Shown piece after piece: positions 1 to 8,686 of a DNA stretch of 64,000 nucleotides; positions within the stretch are counted from its first letter, which is position 1, and each line of letters opens with the position of its first letter. The notes below the pieces were generated by a model that saw only the letters and a program-made list of their open reading frames with translations, had not been told where the DNA came from and did not search any database. A program made the translations under genes and the position numbers. The DNA lies in assembly GCA_029212785.1 (NCBI GenBank), contig JARGOG010000001.1, positions 46,658 through 110,657 of the forward strand. Reading direction: 5' to 3'. This DNA comes from Thalassobaculaceae bacterium (GTDB lineage Bacteria > Pseudomonadota > Alphaproteobacteria > Thalassobaculales > Thalassobaculaceae).

Positions 1-180
1 GGCCCCGTGCAGGGCGATCTCCGGATGGGCGTGCGATCCCAGGATGGCGGGTGCCCGGGAACAGATCGTCCGATAGCACAGGGCCGCTCCCTCCGAGGAG
101 CAGGCGACGATCCCGATGGTCAACGGGGTGCGATGGCGATCTGCCGTGGCGGTGTGTGCGGCGGGACTGGAACGGGTCAT
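1..180 (-). CDS. Asp/Glu racemase family protein, N-terminal part (truncated by window edge)
   Basis: The reading frame starts at an ATG (178-180) and is still open at the window edge, giving 60 residues. A stop lies in frame 11 codons upstream. Residues 22-31 (IGIVACSSEG) match the start of the aspartate/glutamate/hydantoin racemase fold, where the Cys of the ACSxEG segment (C27) is the usual first catalytic cysteine; a CYRTIC segment and LGSHAHPEI follow, as in the aspartate-racemase subgroup. Such enzymes interconvert D and L forms of amino acids or hydantoins in the cytoplasm without cofactor. It is transcribed in the same direction as the PAS gene and the Liv importer upstream of it. Substrate cannot be judged because the second cysteine lies outside the window. 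Confidence 0.72.
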   Translation of the reverse strand, partial: MTRSSPAAHTATADRHRTPLTIGIVACSSEGAALCYRTICSRAPAILGSHAHPEIALHGA

Positions 181-276
181 GAAGAGCACTCGAACGTCGG
201 GTCGCTCGATTTATAGAACGATCCGCCGGCCGGACGCACGCGGCCGGATCGCCGCGGCTCTCGTGCGCCGCCCCGG

Positions 277-828
277 TCAGCGCCGGGTATCGACCAGATC
301 GACGGTCAACAGCAGGTGCGAGACCGCGCCGCCGGCATCGGCCAGCGGCATGACGAGGTGATCGCGAACCGAGAATTCCTTGCGCGGCCCTTCATACGGA
401 ATCGGGCTGCGCACGGGAACGCCGCGATCCACGGCGGATCTGAGGGTCTGCATGAGCGGCCCGTCGGGCGATACATGGGGCAGGTCGCTGACGCATTGCC
501 CCGTGTGGTTGGCGAAGGACGCGGACCGCACGGCGTCGCCAATGACGCGGAACCGGAAATCGGCACCAGCGTCGATGACGTCGAGAAAGACGACATGGGT
601 GAGCAGGCGCGGGATATCCGCCGGATCGAAGTCCTCCCGTCGGGGAGTTGGACGGCCGTTGCGGATGGAGTCCCAATACGCGAGGCCTTGATCGGCCAGG
701 GACGTCCGGGACCAGTCACGGGCGCCGGCGCCGTGATCTCCCCGGTCATCCGGCCGGTCGGAAGCCGAGCTGGGTCCCCCCGTCGGCCGCGTGTCGGGGT
801 CCTTGGTCTTTTGATATGTTGATTGCAT
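277..828 (-). CDS. PAS domain protein (PAS_5 type)
   Basis: A 183-residue protein with a charged, probably disordered first 45 residues followed by a single PAS-like domain. The opening YWDSIRNGRPTPRREDFDP, then LLTHVVFLDV and DFRFRVIGD, is the pattern of the PAS_5 family, common in Rhodospirillales and related alphaproteobacteria. No kinase, cyclase or DNA-binding domain is attached, so it is a stand-alone sensor-like domain of unknown ligand. The ATG at 826-828 has a weak AGGTG upstream. It lies between the Liv operon and the racemase fragment on the same strand; the 93-base gap to livM makes co-transcription possible but unproven. Family call is fairly secure, role is not known. Confidence 0.7.
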   Translation of the reverse strand: MQSTYQKTKDPDTRPTGGPSSASDRPDDRGDHGAGARDWSRTSLADQGLAYWDSIRNGRPTPRREDFDPADIPRLLTHVVFLDVIDAGADFRFRVIGDAVRSASFANHTGQCVSDLPHVSPDGPLMQTLRSAVDRGVPVRSPIPYEGPRKEFSVRDHLVMPLADAGGAVSHLLLTVDLVDTRR

Positions 829-921
829 GGCACCTACTCTCGAGTCGTCCCGAGTGTGGGGCAGGACCTGTTAAATAATGGTGTACTCGGCGCGACCGGA
901 TGTGCCTTCTGCCGAGCGGTC

Positions 922-1884
922 TCAGAGTTTGGTGAAGGGCGGTACAGTCGCCAGCAGGCCACGGCTGCGCAGCCGGTCCTGAAGCAGTCCGAAGAAGCCG
1001 CGGCGGAAGAACTTCATCACCACGATCACCAGGATGGCGAACAGCAGCAGGTGGGCATGCGGGCTGATCTCGCGGAGCACCTCCTGGCCGACCACCAGAA
1101 GCACCGCGCCGATCACCGGTCCGGCCAGGGTGCCGAGGCCGCCGACGATGGTCGCCGCCAGGATCAGGGCCATTTCCGACAGCAGCAGCATCTGCGGCGC
1201 GATGACCTGGACGAAGAGATGAGCGAACAATCCGCCCGCCAGGCCGGCCAGCAGGCTGGAGACGACAAAGGCGTTGATCTTCCACTTCACGGTGTCGATG
1301 CCCATGGCCTGGGCGATGTCCTCATCCTCGCGGATCGCCTTCAGATACAGCCCGGCCTCGGAATTGACGAACTTGTAGATCGCCACCAGACAGGCCAGCG
1401 CCAAGGCCAGCATCACCAGATAGCCGAGCGCGTGGTTCGGCTCGTCCATCGGGAACAGGTACGGCATCTCCAGGCCGAGGGAGCCGCGGGTGAACTCGTG
1501 CTCGATCTGCAGCACCAGGCGCAGGATCTCCGAGAACCCGATGGTCATCAGGGCCAGATACGGTCCGCGCAGGCGCAGGCACATCCGCGCCAGCACCCAG
1601 CCGACGGCGGCGGCGACGATACCGCCGCAGATCACGCCGACGATCGGCGGAGTGCCGAGATGCAGGCACATCAGTCCGGAGGTATAGGCGCCGACCGCGG
1701 CGAAGGCCGCCTGGGCGAAGGACAGCACGCCGGCGAAACCAAGCAGAAGGTTCCAGGACGTGGCCAGGATGACGAAGTACAGCGCCGTGGCCGCGACCCG
1801 GATCAGGTAGCTGTCGAAGATCAGGGGGACGACCAGCGCGAGCGCGAGCGCTACGACGGCGGCCAGTTTCTCAAACCGGGTCAC
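922..1884 (-). CDS. livM: Branched-chain amino acid ABC transporter permease, LivM type
   Basis: A 320-residue inner-membrane permease with many hydrophobic segments. The segment YLKAIREDEDIAQAMGID (about residue 190) is the cytoplasmic loop typical of LivM that contacts the ATPases, and VGGLGTLAGPVIGA is the conserved C-terminal segment. I chose the GTG at 1882-1884: it overlaps the stop of the upstream permease gene (GTGA) and has AAGGAG about eight bases before it; a longer frame upstream is only a read-through of the neighbour. With the LivH-type permease, two ATPases and a binding protein it forms a complete five-gene importer. Despite the name, this family also imports amides, urea and aromatic acids, so the substrate is open. 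Confidence 0.9.
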   Translation of the reverse strand: MTRFEKLAAVVALALALVVPLIFDSYLIRVAATALYFVILATSWNLLLGFAGVLSFAQAAFAAVGAYTSGLMCLHLGTPPIVGVICGGIVAAAVGWVLARMCLRLRGPYLALMTIGFSEILRLVLQIEHEFTRGSLGLEMPYLFPMDEPNHALGYLVMLALALACLVAIYKFVNSEAGLYLKAIREDEDIAQAMGIDTVKWKINAFVVSSLLAGLAGGLFAHLFVQVIAPQMLLLSEMALILAATIVGGLGTLAGPVIGAVLLVVGQEVLREISPHAHLLLFAILVIVVMKFFRRGFFGLLQDRLRSRGLLATVPPFTKL

Positions 1885-2768
1885 GCGCGGCGCTCCTTCT
1901 GACCGAATAATCCATAGGGGCGGATCAGCAGCACGGCGATCAGCACCAGGAACGAGTAGACGTCCTTGTAGGCGAGCGAGATGTAGACCGAGCCCAGGCT
2001 CTCCACGAGCCCGAGGATCAGGGCGGCGATCACCGCGCCCGGGATCGAGCCCATGCCGCCCAGCACCAGGATCACGAAGGCCTTCACCACCGGCACGACG
2101 CCGACATCGGGGTAGACCAGGAAGATCGGCGACAGCAGCGCGCCGGCCGCACCGGCGAGCAGGCCGGCCAGGGCGACGGCCGTCATGTTCATGCCGATCG
2201 CGTTGATGCCGGAAACGGTGGCGCCGACCCGGCTCTGGGCGGTCGCCATCAGGGCGCGGCCAAGCCAGGTGCGGTACATGACCAGCAGGGTGGCGAGGAT
2301 CAGGACCACGGCCATGGCGGCGGCGAACAGCCGGTCGCCGGACAGCCACAGATCGCCGATCACCGGGACCGATCCGGACCAGAACGAATTCGGGGTGTAT
2401 TCATAGGCACCCGCCGTCGCCAGGGCGCCGTTCTGCAGGAATAGCGACAGGCCGAAGGTCAGGATGATGGCGTATTCCTCGGGGCGCTCGATCCGGGTCG
2501 TGTAGATCGGGCGGAGCAACACACGCTCCGTGAGCACACCGAACGCCGCCACCGAGGCCATGCTGAGCGGCAGACCGATCAGCGGGTGCAGGCCGAGCGT
2601 GACGGTGAACAGATAGAGGGCGTAGCCCCCGAGCATCAGGAACTCGCCGTGCGCAAAGTTCACGACGCGCATGATGCCGAAGATGATCGTCAGGCCCAAG
2701 GCAATCAGGCCGTAGATCAGCCCGAAGATAAGGCCGTTGACGATCTGGGACAGGACATAAACGTCCAC
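1881..2768 (-). CDS. livH: Branched-chain amino acid ABC transporter permease, LivH type
   Basis: A 295-residue membrane permease. The N-terminal segment GLIYGLIALGLTIIFGIMRV followed by NFAHGEFLMLG is diagnostic of the LivH family, and LGGMGSIPGAVIAALILG is the conserved C-terminal counterpart. The start is taken as the GTG at 2766-2768, with AAGGGAG about nine bases upstream; the frame continues 17 codons further but without membrane-protein character. Its TGA overlaps the GTG of livM by four bases, so the two permeases are translationally coupled. It follows the binding-protein gene after a gap holding a strong stem-loop (2788-2815), the usual arrangement for keeping permease levels below binding-protein levels. 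Confidence 0.9.
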   Translation of the reverse strand: MDVYVLSQIVNGLIFGLIYGLIALGLTIIFGIMRVVNFAHGEFLMLGGYALYLFTVTLGLHPLIGLPLSMASVAAFGVLTERVLLRPIYTTRIERPEEYAIILTFGLSLFLQNGALATAGAYEYTPNSFWSGSVPVIGDLWLSGDRLFAAAMAVVLILATLLVMYRTWLGRALMATAQSRVGATVSGINAIGMNMTAVALAGLLAGAAGALLSPIFLVYPDVGVVPVVKAFVILVLGGMGSIPGAVIAALILGLVESLGSVYISLAYKDVYSFLVLIAVLLIRPYGLFGQKERRA

Positions 2769-2787
2769 GGGGACACTCCCTTGGATG

Positions 2788-2815
2788 CGGCATGGCGGCG
2801 GGAACCGCCATGCCG
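2788..2815 (-). promoter_or_regulatory. Stem-loop between binding-protein and permease genes (Liv operon)
   Basis: An 11-base-pair perfect stem (CGGCATGGCGG / CCGCCATGCCG) with a six-base loop sits in the 66-base gap between the substrate-binding-protein gene and livH. There is no T tract. This position and shape fit a processing or attenuation element that protects the upstream binding-protein mRNA, as known for other ABC operons. The function is inferred. Confidence 0.6.
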
Positions 2816-2834
2816 GCAAGTCAGGATGGGATCG

Positions 2835-4049
2835 TTACTTCGCGATCTTCGCGGTGGCGAAGGCCGGCGGGAACAGGACCGATGCGTCGCCGGCGGCCTG
2901 GTCGACCTCGGTGTACTGGAAGATGAACGTCGGCACGTCCTTCCACTGCTGGGTCCACACGCCCGGGCCGGTCTCGAACTTCACCGGACCGCGCGAGCCG
3001 TCGAATGTCAGGGTCTTCAGCGCCTCGACGATCTTCGGGCCGTCGGTGGAACCGGCCGCCTTCATGCCCTCAAGCAGCGCCTGCATGCTGTCGTAGCCCT
3101 GCAGCACCACGTAGTTCGGCTCGCGGTCGAATTCCTTGGTGTAGCGCGCCTTGATCGTCTCGCCGAGCGGGGTCAGCTTGACGCTCGGGCTGAACGGGCA
3201 GGAGAGCAGGACGTTCTTGCCGGCATCCTTGACCGCTTCCCAGAACACCTTGTCGTTCTGCGAGGTGCAGGTGGCGTCCAGGAACAGGGTGTCGGAGGAC
3301 GGTGCGAAGCCGATCTCGTGCGCCTGCTTCAGGACCAGGAAACCGCCGGGCTGGGTGACGGCGGAGATGATCATCTCCGGCTTCACCTGGGTCTTGTACT
3401 TCAGCAGGACGGGAACGAAGTCCTTGCCGGTCTTCTCGACGACCTCGTAGGAGAAATCGATGTCGGCGCCGAGCTTGGTGATGGCGCCCTCGATGTTCTT
3501 GGCGATGCCGACGCCGTAGTCGGAATCCTCGACGATCGCGGCAACCTTCTTGATGCCGGCTTCGGCGGCGAGGCCGACCATGTTCTCGGCCAGCTTCGAG
3601 GAGTACACGCTGGTGCGGAATACCTCGGCGTAACCCGCCTCGGTCAGGTTGTCGGACCAGCATGACGCGATGACGAACGGCTTGCCGTGCTGCTTGGCCA
3701 CCTCGATCTCGGCCGAGCAGACCGAGGAGTGGTACTCGCCGGCAAGACCGACCACACCCTCGCTGGTGATCAGTTTCTCGGCGGCGGTGGCGCCGACCGG
3801 GGGCTTGCCCTGGGTGTCCTCGACGACCAGCTCGACCATCTTGCCGTCCAGGCCGCCGGCCGCGTTGAAGTCGTCGACCGCCCATTGCAGGCCGAGGACC
3901 AGCTCCTTGCCCTGCTGATAGGCGCCGGGCGAGGAGAGCGGTGCGAGACCGCCGACTTTGATGGTGTCCGCGGCGATTGCCGGGCCGGCGGTCGCGAGCG
4001 CTGCCAGGAGCGGCAGGCCAGCGAGAAGTCTCGTCTTTGTTGACGTCAT
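2835..4049 (-). CDS. Branched-chain amino acid-type ABC transporter substrate-binding protein
   Basis: A 404-residue periplasmic binding protein of the Leu/Ile/Val (Peripla_BP_6) family. It has a clear Sec signal peptide: positively charged start, hydrophobic LLAGLPLLAALATAGP, cleavage likely after AIAA around residue 23. The mature start TIKVGGLAPLSSPGAYQQGK is typical of the family, and VVEDTQGKPPVGATAAEKLI marks the first lobe. The ATG at 4047-4049 is preceded by GGAGG at good distance; the reading frame extends ten codons further up but that part would precede the signal peptide. It is the first structural importer gene after the two ATPases in transcription order, unlike many Liv operons where it leads. 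Ligand unknown. Confidence 0.88.
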   Translation of the reverse strand: MTSTKTRLLAGLPLLAALATAGPAIAADTIKVGGLAPLSSPGAYQQGKELVLGLQWAVDDFNAAGGLDGKMVELVVEDTQGKPPVGATAAEKLITSEGVVGLAGEYHSSVCSAEIEVAKQHGKPFVIASCWSDNLTEAGYAEVFRTSVYSSKLAENMVGLAAEAGIKKVAAIVEDSDYGVGIAKNIEGAITKLGADIDFSYEVVEKTGKDFVPVLLKYKTQVKPEMIISAVTQPGGFLVLKQAHEIGFAPSSDTLFLDATCTSQNDKVFWEAVKDAGKNVLLSCPFSPSVKLTPLGETIKARYTKEFDREPNYVVLQGYDSMQALLEGMKAAGSTDGPKIVEALKTLTFDGSRGPVKFETGPGVWTQQWKDVPTFIFQYTEVDQAAGDASVLFPPAFATAKIAK

Positions 4050-4086
4050 GTAGAAGCCTCCTTCGTTGCGTCCGGCCACGCGTGTC

Positions 4087-4800
4087 TCAGATCTGAAGCC
4101 AGTCCTTGATCAGCGCGTGGAGGTCCCCTTCAAATGCGTCACGCGCCCCGTCGGCCTTGTTCCTGCCGAGTTCGAGTACGTACACGTGATCACCGATGCG
4201 CACCGCCTCGCGGACGTTCTGGTCCACCAGCAGTACCGTCATGCCCTCGGCCTTGAGCCGTTCGAGCGTGTCGTAAACTTCCTTGGCGACGATCGGCGCG
4301 AGGCCGACGGTCGGTTCGTCGAACACCAGCAGATTGGGCTCGATCATCAGGGCGCGGGCGATTTCCAGGATCTTCTGCTGGCCGCCTGACAGGTCGCCGC
4401 CCTTGGTGTTCTTGCGCTCGGCGAGGATCGGGAACTGAGCGTAGACCTTGCGCAGCATCTTCCCGATGCGCGCGCCGTCCCGGCGGAACGTCCAGCCGCC
4501 CAACTCGATGTTCTGCTCCACCGTCAGGTGCGGAAAGACCGTGCGCTCCTGCGGCAGATAGGCGATGCCGAGCTCGGCCATGCGGTGCGCCGGTGTGCCG
4601 GAGAGTTTGGTGGCGTCGTAGCGCACCTCTCCCTGGCGGGCCGGCAGCATCCCGCAGATCACCCGTACCAGCGTCGACTTGCCGGAGCCGTTGGGGCCGA
4701 TGATCGAGGAAATCTGGCCTTTGCGTACCTCCAGGCTGACGCTGTGGAGGATATCGACGTCCTCGACATAGCCGGCGACGATGTTCTCGACGACCAGCAT
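4087..4800 (-). CDS. livF: Branched-chain amino acid-type ABC transporter ATPase, LivF type
   Basis: A 237-residue cytoplasmic ATPase. Walker A is GPNGSGKST (about residues 35-43), the signature LSGGQQK (about 137), Walker B LLVFDEPT, and the switch histidine region is replaced by LLVDQNV, the form normal for LivF, which has Gln in place of the usual His. The length and the absence of the extra C-terminal loop separate it from LivG. It starts three bases after the end of livG, so the two ATPase genes are coupled, and it is followed by the binding protein. It energises import together with LivG and the LivH/LivM pore. Confidence 0.9.
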   Translation of the reverse strand: MLVVENIVAGYVEDVDILHSVSLEVRKGQISSIIGPNGSGKSTLVRVICGMLPARQGEVRYDATKLSGTPAHRMAELGIAYLPQERTVFPHLTVEQNIELGGWTFRRDGARIGKMLRKVYAQFPILAERKNTKGGDLSGGQQKILEIARALMIEPNLLVFDEPTVGLAPIVAKEVYDTLERLKAEGMTVLLVDQNVREAVRIGDHVYVLELGRNKADGARDAFEGDLHALIKDWLQI

Positions 4801-4803
4801 GCC

Positions 4804-5535
4804 TCAGCCCCCCAGATACGCGTCGATGACGACGGGATCCTCACGGACCTCGGCGGGTGTGCCGTCGGCGATCAGTTTGCCGTTGGCGAGGGCGATGATG
4901 CGCTGGGACAGACCCATGATGGTCGGCAGGTCATGGCTCACCATGATGATGGTGAGGCCGTCCTCGTGCAGCGTGCGGATACGCTCGAGCATGACCTCGA
5001 TCAGCTTCGGGTGGACGCCGCCGAACGGCTCGTCGAGCAGCAGCAGGCGCGGGCGCAGCATCAGGGTGCGGGCGAATTGCAGCAGCATGCGCTGGCCGCC
5101 GGACATACTGCCGGCGACGGTATCGCGGAACCGGTCGATGGTCAGCGAGGTGAGCAGTTCCTCGCCGCGGTGGATCAGGTCCTCACGGCTCTCGGCGTCC
5201 TCGCGAACCGCGAAACCGGCGGCGAGCAGGTTCTCCATGCAGGTCATGTGCGGAAAGATGCGCGGCGCCTGGAACATCCGGCCGATGCCGGCGCGCGTCA
5301 CCTCGTGCATCGACAGGGAGTCGATCCGCTGGCGCTCGAAGGAGATCTTGCCGTCGCTCAGTGGATAGATCGACCCGACGGCGTTGAGCAGGGTGGTCTT
5401 GCCCGAACCGTTGGGGCCGATCAGCCCGAGCAGCTCGCCGGCAACCATGTTGAAGGACACGGAGTCGAGGGCTCGGTTCCCGCCGAAAGCCAGCGATGCG
5501 TCTTCCACCTCGAAAATTGGAGAAGCGGCCGTCAC
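4804..5535 (-). CDS. livG: Branched-chain amino acid-type ABC transporter ATPase, LivG type
   Basis: A 243-residue ATPase with Walker A GPNGSGKTT, signature MSGGQRM, Walker B LLLLDEP and the switch region MVSHDL. LivG hallmarks are the MFQAPRIFPHMTCMENLL segment after Walker A and a C-terminal tail ending DPVVIDAYLGG. I place the start at the GTG 5533-5535 because GAGGGGG lies about eight bases before it and the protein core begins at PIFEVEDASLAFGG; another GTG eight codons upstream is possible. It is the first gene of the minus-strand importer operon and diverges from the IclR gene across a 191-base control region containing a perfect palindrome. Confidence 0.88.
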   Translation of the reverse strand: MTAASPIFEVEDASLAFGGNRALDSVSFNMVAGELLGLIGPNGSGKTTLLNAVGSIYPLSDGKISFERQRIDSLSMHEVTRAGIGRMFQAPRIFPHMTCMENLLAAGFAVREDAESREDLIHRGEELLTSLTIDRFRDTVAGSMSGGQRMLLQFARTLMLRPRLLLLDEPFGGVHPKLIEVMLERIRTLHEDGLTIIMVSHDLPTIMGLSQRIIALANGKLIADGTPAEVREDPVVIDAYLGG

Positions 5536-5653
5536 GCGATAATCCCCCTCGCTCCACACCGCGCATGCGGTGTGGGTTGCCTCCCGTCCTCCCTCTGTCC
5601 GTGTCGCCCCTGTTCCGGGGTTCGTTTTGCAGTTGCGATATGCGACTGTATTC

Positions 5654-5669
5654 CGGTTTCCGGAAACCG
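5654..5669. promoter_or_regulatory. Perfect 16-base palindrome, candidate IclR operator
   Basis: CGGTTTCCGGAAACCG is its own reverse complement over all 16 bases. It lies in the divergent control region between livG and the iclR-type gene, 58 bases before the regulator start. IclR-family regulators bind palindromes of this size between themselves and their targets, so this is the best candidate operator for repression of both the Liv operon and the regulator. The match to a specific regulator is inference. Confidence 0.6.
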
Positions 5670-5726
5670 TAAGGCGGCGAGGTTCGTGCTGTCAATTGCA
5701 CTTCCGACGCCGCGAGGAGGACAGTG

Positions 5727-6491
5727 GTGAATGCAAAATCCGACAAACCTCTCAGCCGCTATGCTCGGATCCTGGAAACCGTGGGCGCCGCCAACGGCGG
5801 CATCACCCTCAGCAACATCGCCCGTGCCGCCGGGTTGCAGGTCGGGACGGCGCATCGGCTGGTGAATTCCCTGCGCGACGTCGGCCTGTTGGAACAGGTG
5901 GATGGCAGCCGATCCTACGTTCTGGGCCCCCGGCTGCTGCGGCTTTTGCATGTGGTGGCCTTGCCGAGTGCGGTGGTGGCGATGGCGCGGCCGTTCCTGC
6001 GCGAGTTGGTGGCGGAGTTCGGTGAGACGGTGTTCATCGCGCGGCTGGCGGGATCGGTGGTCGAGACGGTCACGCTGGAACAGCCGATGGGTGATTTCCG
6101 CTCGTATATCCATCCGGGCCGGGAGTGGCCGATGCACGCGACCGCGACCGGCAAGGCGATCCTGGCGTTCCAGGATGCCGAGTTCATTGACCGGGTTCTG
6201 GCGCAGCCAAGGGTCCGTTTCACCGAAAACACCTGCGTCGACGAAGCCGCGCTGCGCCGTCAGCTCACCGAGGTGCGCGAGAGCGGTTTTGCCATTTGCG
6301 ACAATGAGATGGACGTTGGCGCGCTGAGCTACGCCTGTCCGTTGAAGCTGGACGGGCGGCATGTATTCTACGCCCTCGGCATCGTCGGATTCGCCGACCG
6401 CATGCGCCAGGTGCCCGCCGAGACCATGCGCGGGGCAATCGCCCGCACGGCCGAGCTGATGAGCGCACGCGCGCTGGAAATAGCGGCCTAG
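5727..6491 (+). CDS. IclR family transcriptional regulator (1)
   Basis: A 254-residue regulator with an N-terminal winged helix-turn-helix (ARILETVGAANGGITLSNIA, then HRLVNSLRDVGLL) and a C-terminal effector-binding domain (about residues 80-250) containing the family segments TATGKAILAF and SYACPLK. Two GTG codons are adjacent (5724 and 5727); AGGAGG ends at 5720, so the second gives the better six-base spacing. IclR proteins bind small organic acids or related effectors and usually control adjacent catabolic genes. Here it is divergent from the Liv importer and 146 bases ahead of the HyuA/HyuB genes, so it probably coordinates uptake and hydrolysis of one substrate. Confidence 0.88.
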   Translation: MNAKSDKPLSRYARILETVGAANGGITLSNIARAAGLQVGTAHRLVNSLRDVGLLEQVDGSRSYVLGPRLLRLLHVVALPSAVVAMARPFLRELVAEFGETVFIARLAGSVVETVTLEQPMGDFRSYIHPGREWPMHATATGKAILAFQDAEFIDRVLAQPRVRFTENTCVDEAALRRQLTEVRESGFAICDNEMDVGALSYACPLKLDGRHVFYALGIVGFADRMRQVPAETMRGAIARTAELMSARALEIAA

Positions 6492-6532
6492 ATCAGACGG
6501 GATGTTGACCGGCGCGGGTGTCCGAACTTAGA

Positions 6533-6555
6533 ATTTTGCGATGCAATAATTTACG
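6533..6555. promoter_or_regulatory. AT-rich motif ATTTTGCGATGCA upstream of hyuA1 (copy 1)
   Basis: The 13-base string ATTTTGCGATGCA at 6533-6545 recurs exactly at 12871-12883, upstream of the first amidase pair, with similar flanks (20 of 23 bases shared). The core TTGCGATGCAA is an interrupted palindrome, TTGC and GCAA around GAT. It lies in the 146-base AT-rich gap before HyuA1. It looks like an operator or activator site shared by two units; the protein that binds is not known. Confidence 0.4.
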
Positions 6556-6637
6556 AAAATCGGAAATTTTGCTGATTCGCCCATTGCGCGTCCCGTGCTG
6601 AGCGAGGCGGCCGATCTCCGGCGGAGTGGTGAAGGCG

Positions 6638-8686
6638 ATGGCCCCGATCTGGCGTGTCGGCATCGATATCGGCGGGACGTTCACGGATGTCGTCGCATCG
6701 GATTTGGCGGGCGGCGCGGTGCGTGCCGCCAAGGTTCCGAGCGTACCGGGCGATCCGGTGACCGCCTTGGTCGCGGCCCTGGCCGCGGTCGGCCTGACAT
6801 GGGACGGCGTCGCCGAGCTGGTGCATGGCACGACGATGGTGACCAACGCCATTGGGGAGTCGCGGTTTTCGAAAACCGCGCTGGTGGCGACCGAGGGGTT
6901 CACCGACACCCTCGATATCGGCCGGATGTCGCGCGACAACCTCTACCGTCTCGATCTGCTGCCGAAGGCGCCGGCGCTGGTGCCGCCCGCCCTGCGGTTT
7001 CCGGTGGCGGAGCGGATGCTGCATGACGGCAGCGTCGATCTGGCGCTGACCGAGGCGGAGGCCGACCGGATCGCCGACGCGGTGGCGGCGAGCGGGGCGG
7101 AGTCGGTCGCGGTCTGCCTGCTGCACGCCTATCGCAATCCGGCCCACGAGATCCTGCTGGGCGAGCGTCTGGCCCGCCGGGTGCCCCGGGTCGCCCTGTC
7201 CCATCGCATCAGTCCGGAGCAGCGCGAATACGAGCGCATGAACACGACGGTGCTAAGTGCCGCGGTCATGCGCCGGGTGCAGGATTATCTCGGCAGGATC
7301 GGGGAGCGCCGGCCGGAGGGCTCGCGGTTCCATTTCTTCCATTCGGCCGGCGGCATGGCGGCCATCGGGTCCGTGGCGGATCATCCGCTGATGCTGGCCA
7401 TGTCCGGCCCCGCCGCCGGGGTTGCCGCCTCGGCGCGGATCGCCGCCCAGATCCGGGACGAGATCGGCACCGACCGGGCGCTGACCTTCGATATGGGCGG
7501 AACCACGACCGATGTCTGCCTGGTGGTCGATGGGGCCGCCCAGGTCCGTTCCGACCACAGGCTCGGCCGCTACCGCATCCGCCTGCCGATCCTGGCGGTC
7601 GAGTCGATCGGCGCCGGCGGCGGGTCCATCGCCCGGCTCGACAGCGGCGCGCTTCTGGTCGGCCCGCAAAGCGCCGGCGCCGCCCCGGGGCCCGCCTGCT
7701 ACGGGCGCGGCGGCGCGGATGCGACGGTGAGCGACGCGGATCTGATCCTGGGATACCTGGAGCCGGGGCGCCGGCTCGGCAACGCGCTAACCCTCGATCT
7801 CACCCGGGCGGAAGCGGCGGTCCAGCCGATTGCCGAGGGTGCCGGCGTGTCGGTGGCGGAGGCGGCGCTGGGCATCGCCCGTGTCACCCATGCGAATATG
7901 GTCCGGGCCCTGCGCCGGATCACGGTGGAGCGCGGTGTCGACGGCCGGAGCTGTCCGCTGATCGCTTTCGGCGGGGCCGGTCCGATGCACGCGGTCGAAG
8001 TCGCCCGCGCCTACGGTATCCGAACCGTCGTGGTGCCGGCCCTGTCCAGTGGGTTCTCGGCGCTGGGCTGCGTGTCGGCCAGGATGCGCTACGGTCGCCA
8101 GCAGACCGTCGGCATGGCGAGCGACGGCTGGGATCCCACCGCCGCCTGTGCGGCCCGCGATGCCATCATCGACGAACTCACCACCGAACTGCGCAACGCC
8201 GAGGGGACGACGGGCGTGGAATTGACGGTCGAGGTCGTCGCCTCGCTGCGCTATCGCGGCCAGAGCGATGCCATCGAGATCGCGGATCCCTCGCTGGGCG
8301 ACGCCGAGAGGCTGGGGACCGCGTTCCGGGCCCGGCATGATGCGCTCTACGGCTTCAGTACGGACGAACCCTGGGAACTGGCGGCTTTGCGCGTGGCCGT
8401 CTCCGGACCGGAGCAGGCGTCGGTCACGCCCGCCGTCGAGACCCGGGCAGCGCCGGAAGGCACGCGGCGCTGCGTCTTCGAGGAGGGCGGGGTCATCGAC
8501 ACCGTCTGTCTGAACCGCGCGGCTCTCGCTCCCGGCGACTGGCGCCAAGGCCCGGCGATCATCGAGGACGAGTGGTCGACCATCGTCGTCCCACCACGCG
8601 AGCGCTTCCGGGTCGACGGCTTCGGCCATGTCCATATCGAGGTGGCCCAGGTCGACGGCGCCCAAGTCGAGGGAGCGTCGGCATGA
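6638..8686 (+). CDS. hyuA: Hydantoinase/oxoprolinase family protein, HyuA type (1)
   Basis: A 682-residue alpha-type subunit of the ATP-dependent hydantoinase/5-oxoprolinase/acetone carboxylase family. The actin-like nucleotide fold is marked by GIDIGGTFTDVV near the start, TMVTNAI, TFDMGGTTTDVCLV (about residue 285), IGAGGGSIA and FGGAGPMHA (about residue 445). These enzymes use ATP to open lactam or hydantoin rings together with the HyuB subunit. The ATG at 6638 begins just before the first motif; GTG codons 9 and 12 bases upstream are alternatives. Its TGA overlaps the ATG of HyuB1 (ATGA). Preceded by an IclR regulator and a divergent Liv importer, it is likely substrate-induced. The actual ring substrate cannot be told from sequence. 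Confidence 0.87.
   Translation: MAPIWRVGIDIGGTFTDVVASDLAGGAVRAAKVPSVPGDPVTALVAALAAVGLTWDGVAELVHGTTMVTNAIGESRFSKTALVATEGFTDTLDIGRMSRDNLYRLDLLPKAPALVPPALRFPVAERMLHDGSVDLALTEAEADRIADAVAASGAESVAVCLLHAYRNPAHEILLGERLARRVPRVALSHRISPEQREYERMNTTVLSAAVMRRVQDYLGRIGERRPEGSRFHFFHSAGGMAAIGSVADHPLMLAMSGPAAGVAASARIAAQIRDEIGTDRALTFDMGGTTTDVCLVVDGAAQVRSDHRLGRYRIRLPILAVESIGAGGGSIARLDSGALLVGPQSAGAAPGPACYGRGGADATVSDADLILGYLEPGRRLGNALTLDLTRAEAAVQPIAEGAGVSVAEAALGIARVTHANMVRALRRITVERGVDGRSCPLIAFGGAGPMHAVEVARAYGIRTVVVPALSSGFSALGCVSARMRYGRQQTVGMASDGWDPTAACAARDAIIDELTTELRNAEGTTGVELTVEVVASLRYRGQSDAIEIADPSLGDAERLGTAFRARHDALYGFSTDEPWELAALRVAVSGPEQASVTPAVETRAAPEGTRRCVFEEGGVIDTVCLNRAALAPGDWRQGPAIIEDEWSTIVVPPRERFRVDGFGHVHIEVAQVDGAQVEGASA

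Noticed and set aside
7..361. Short plus-strand frames at the window start
   Set aside because: They lie opposite the racemase fragment and PAS gene, have shadow composition and no ribosome site or domain.
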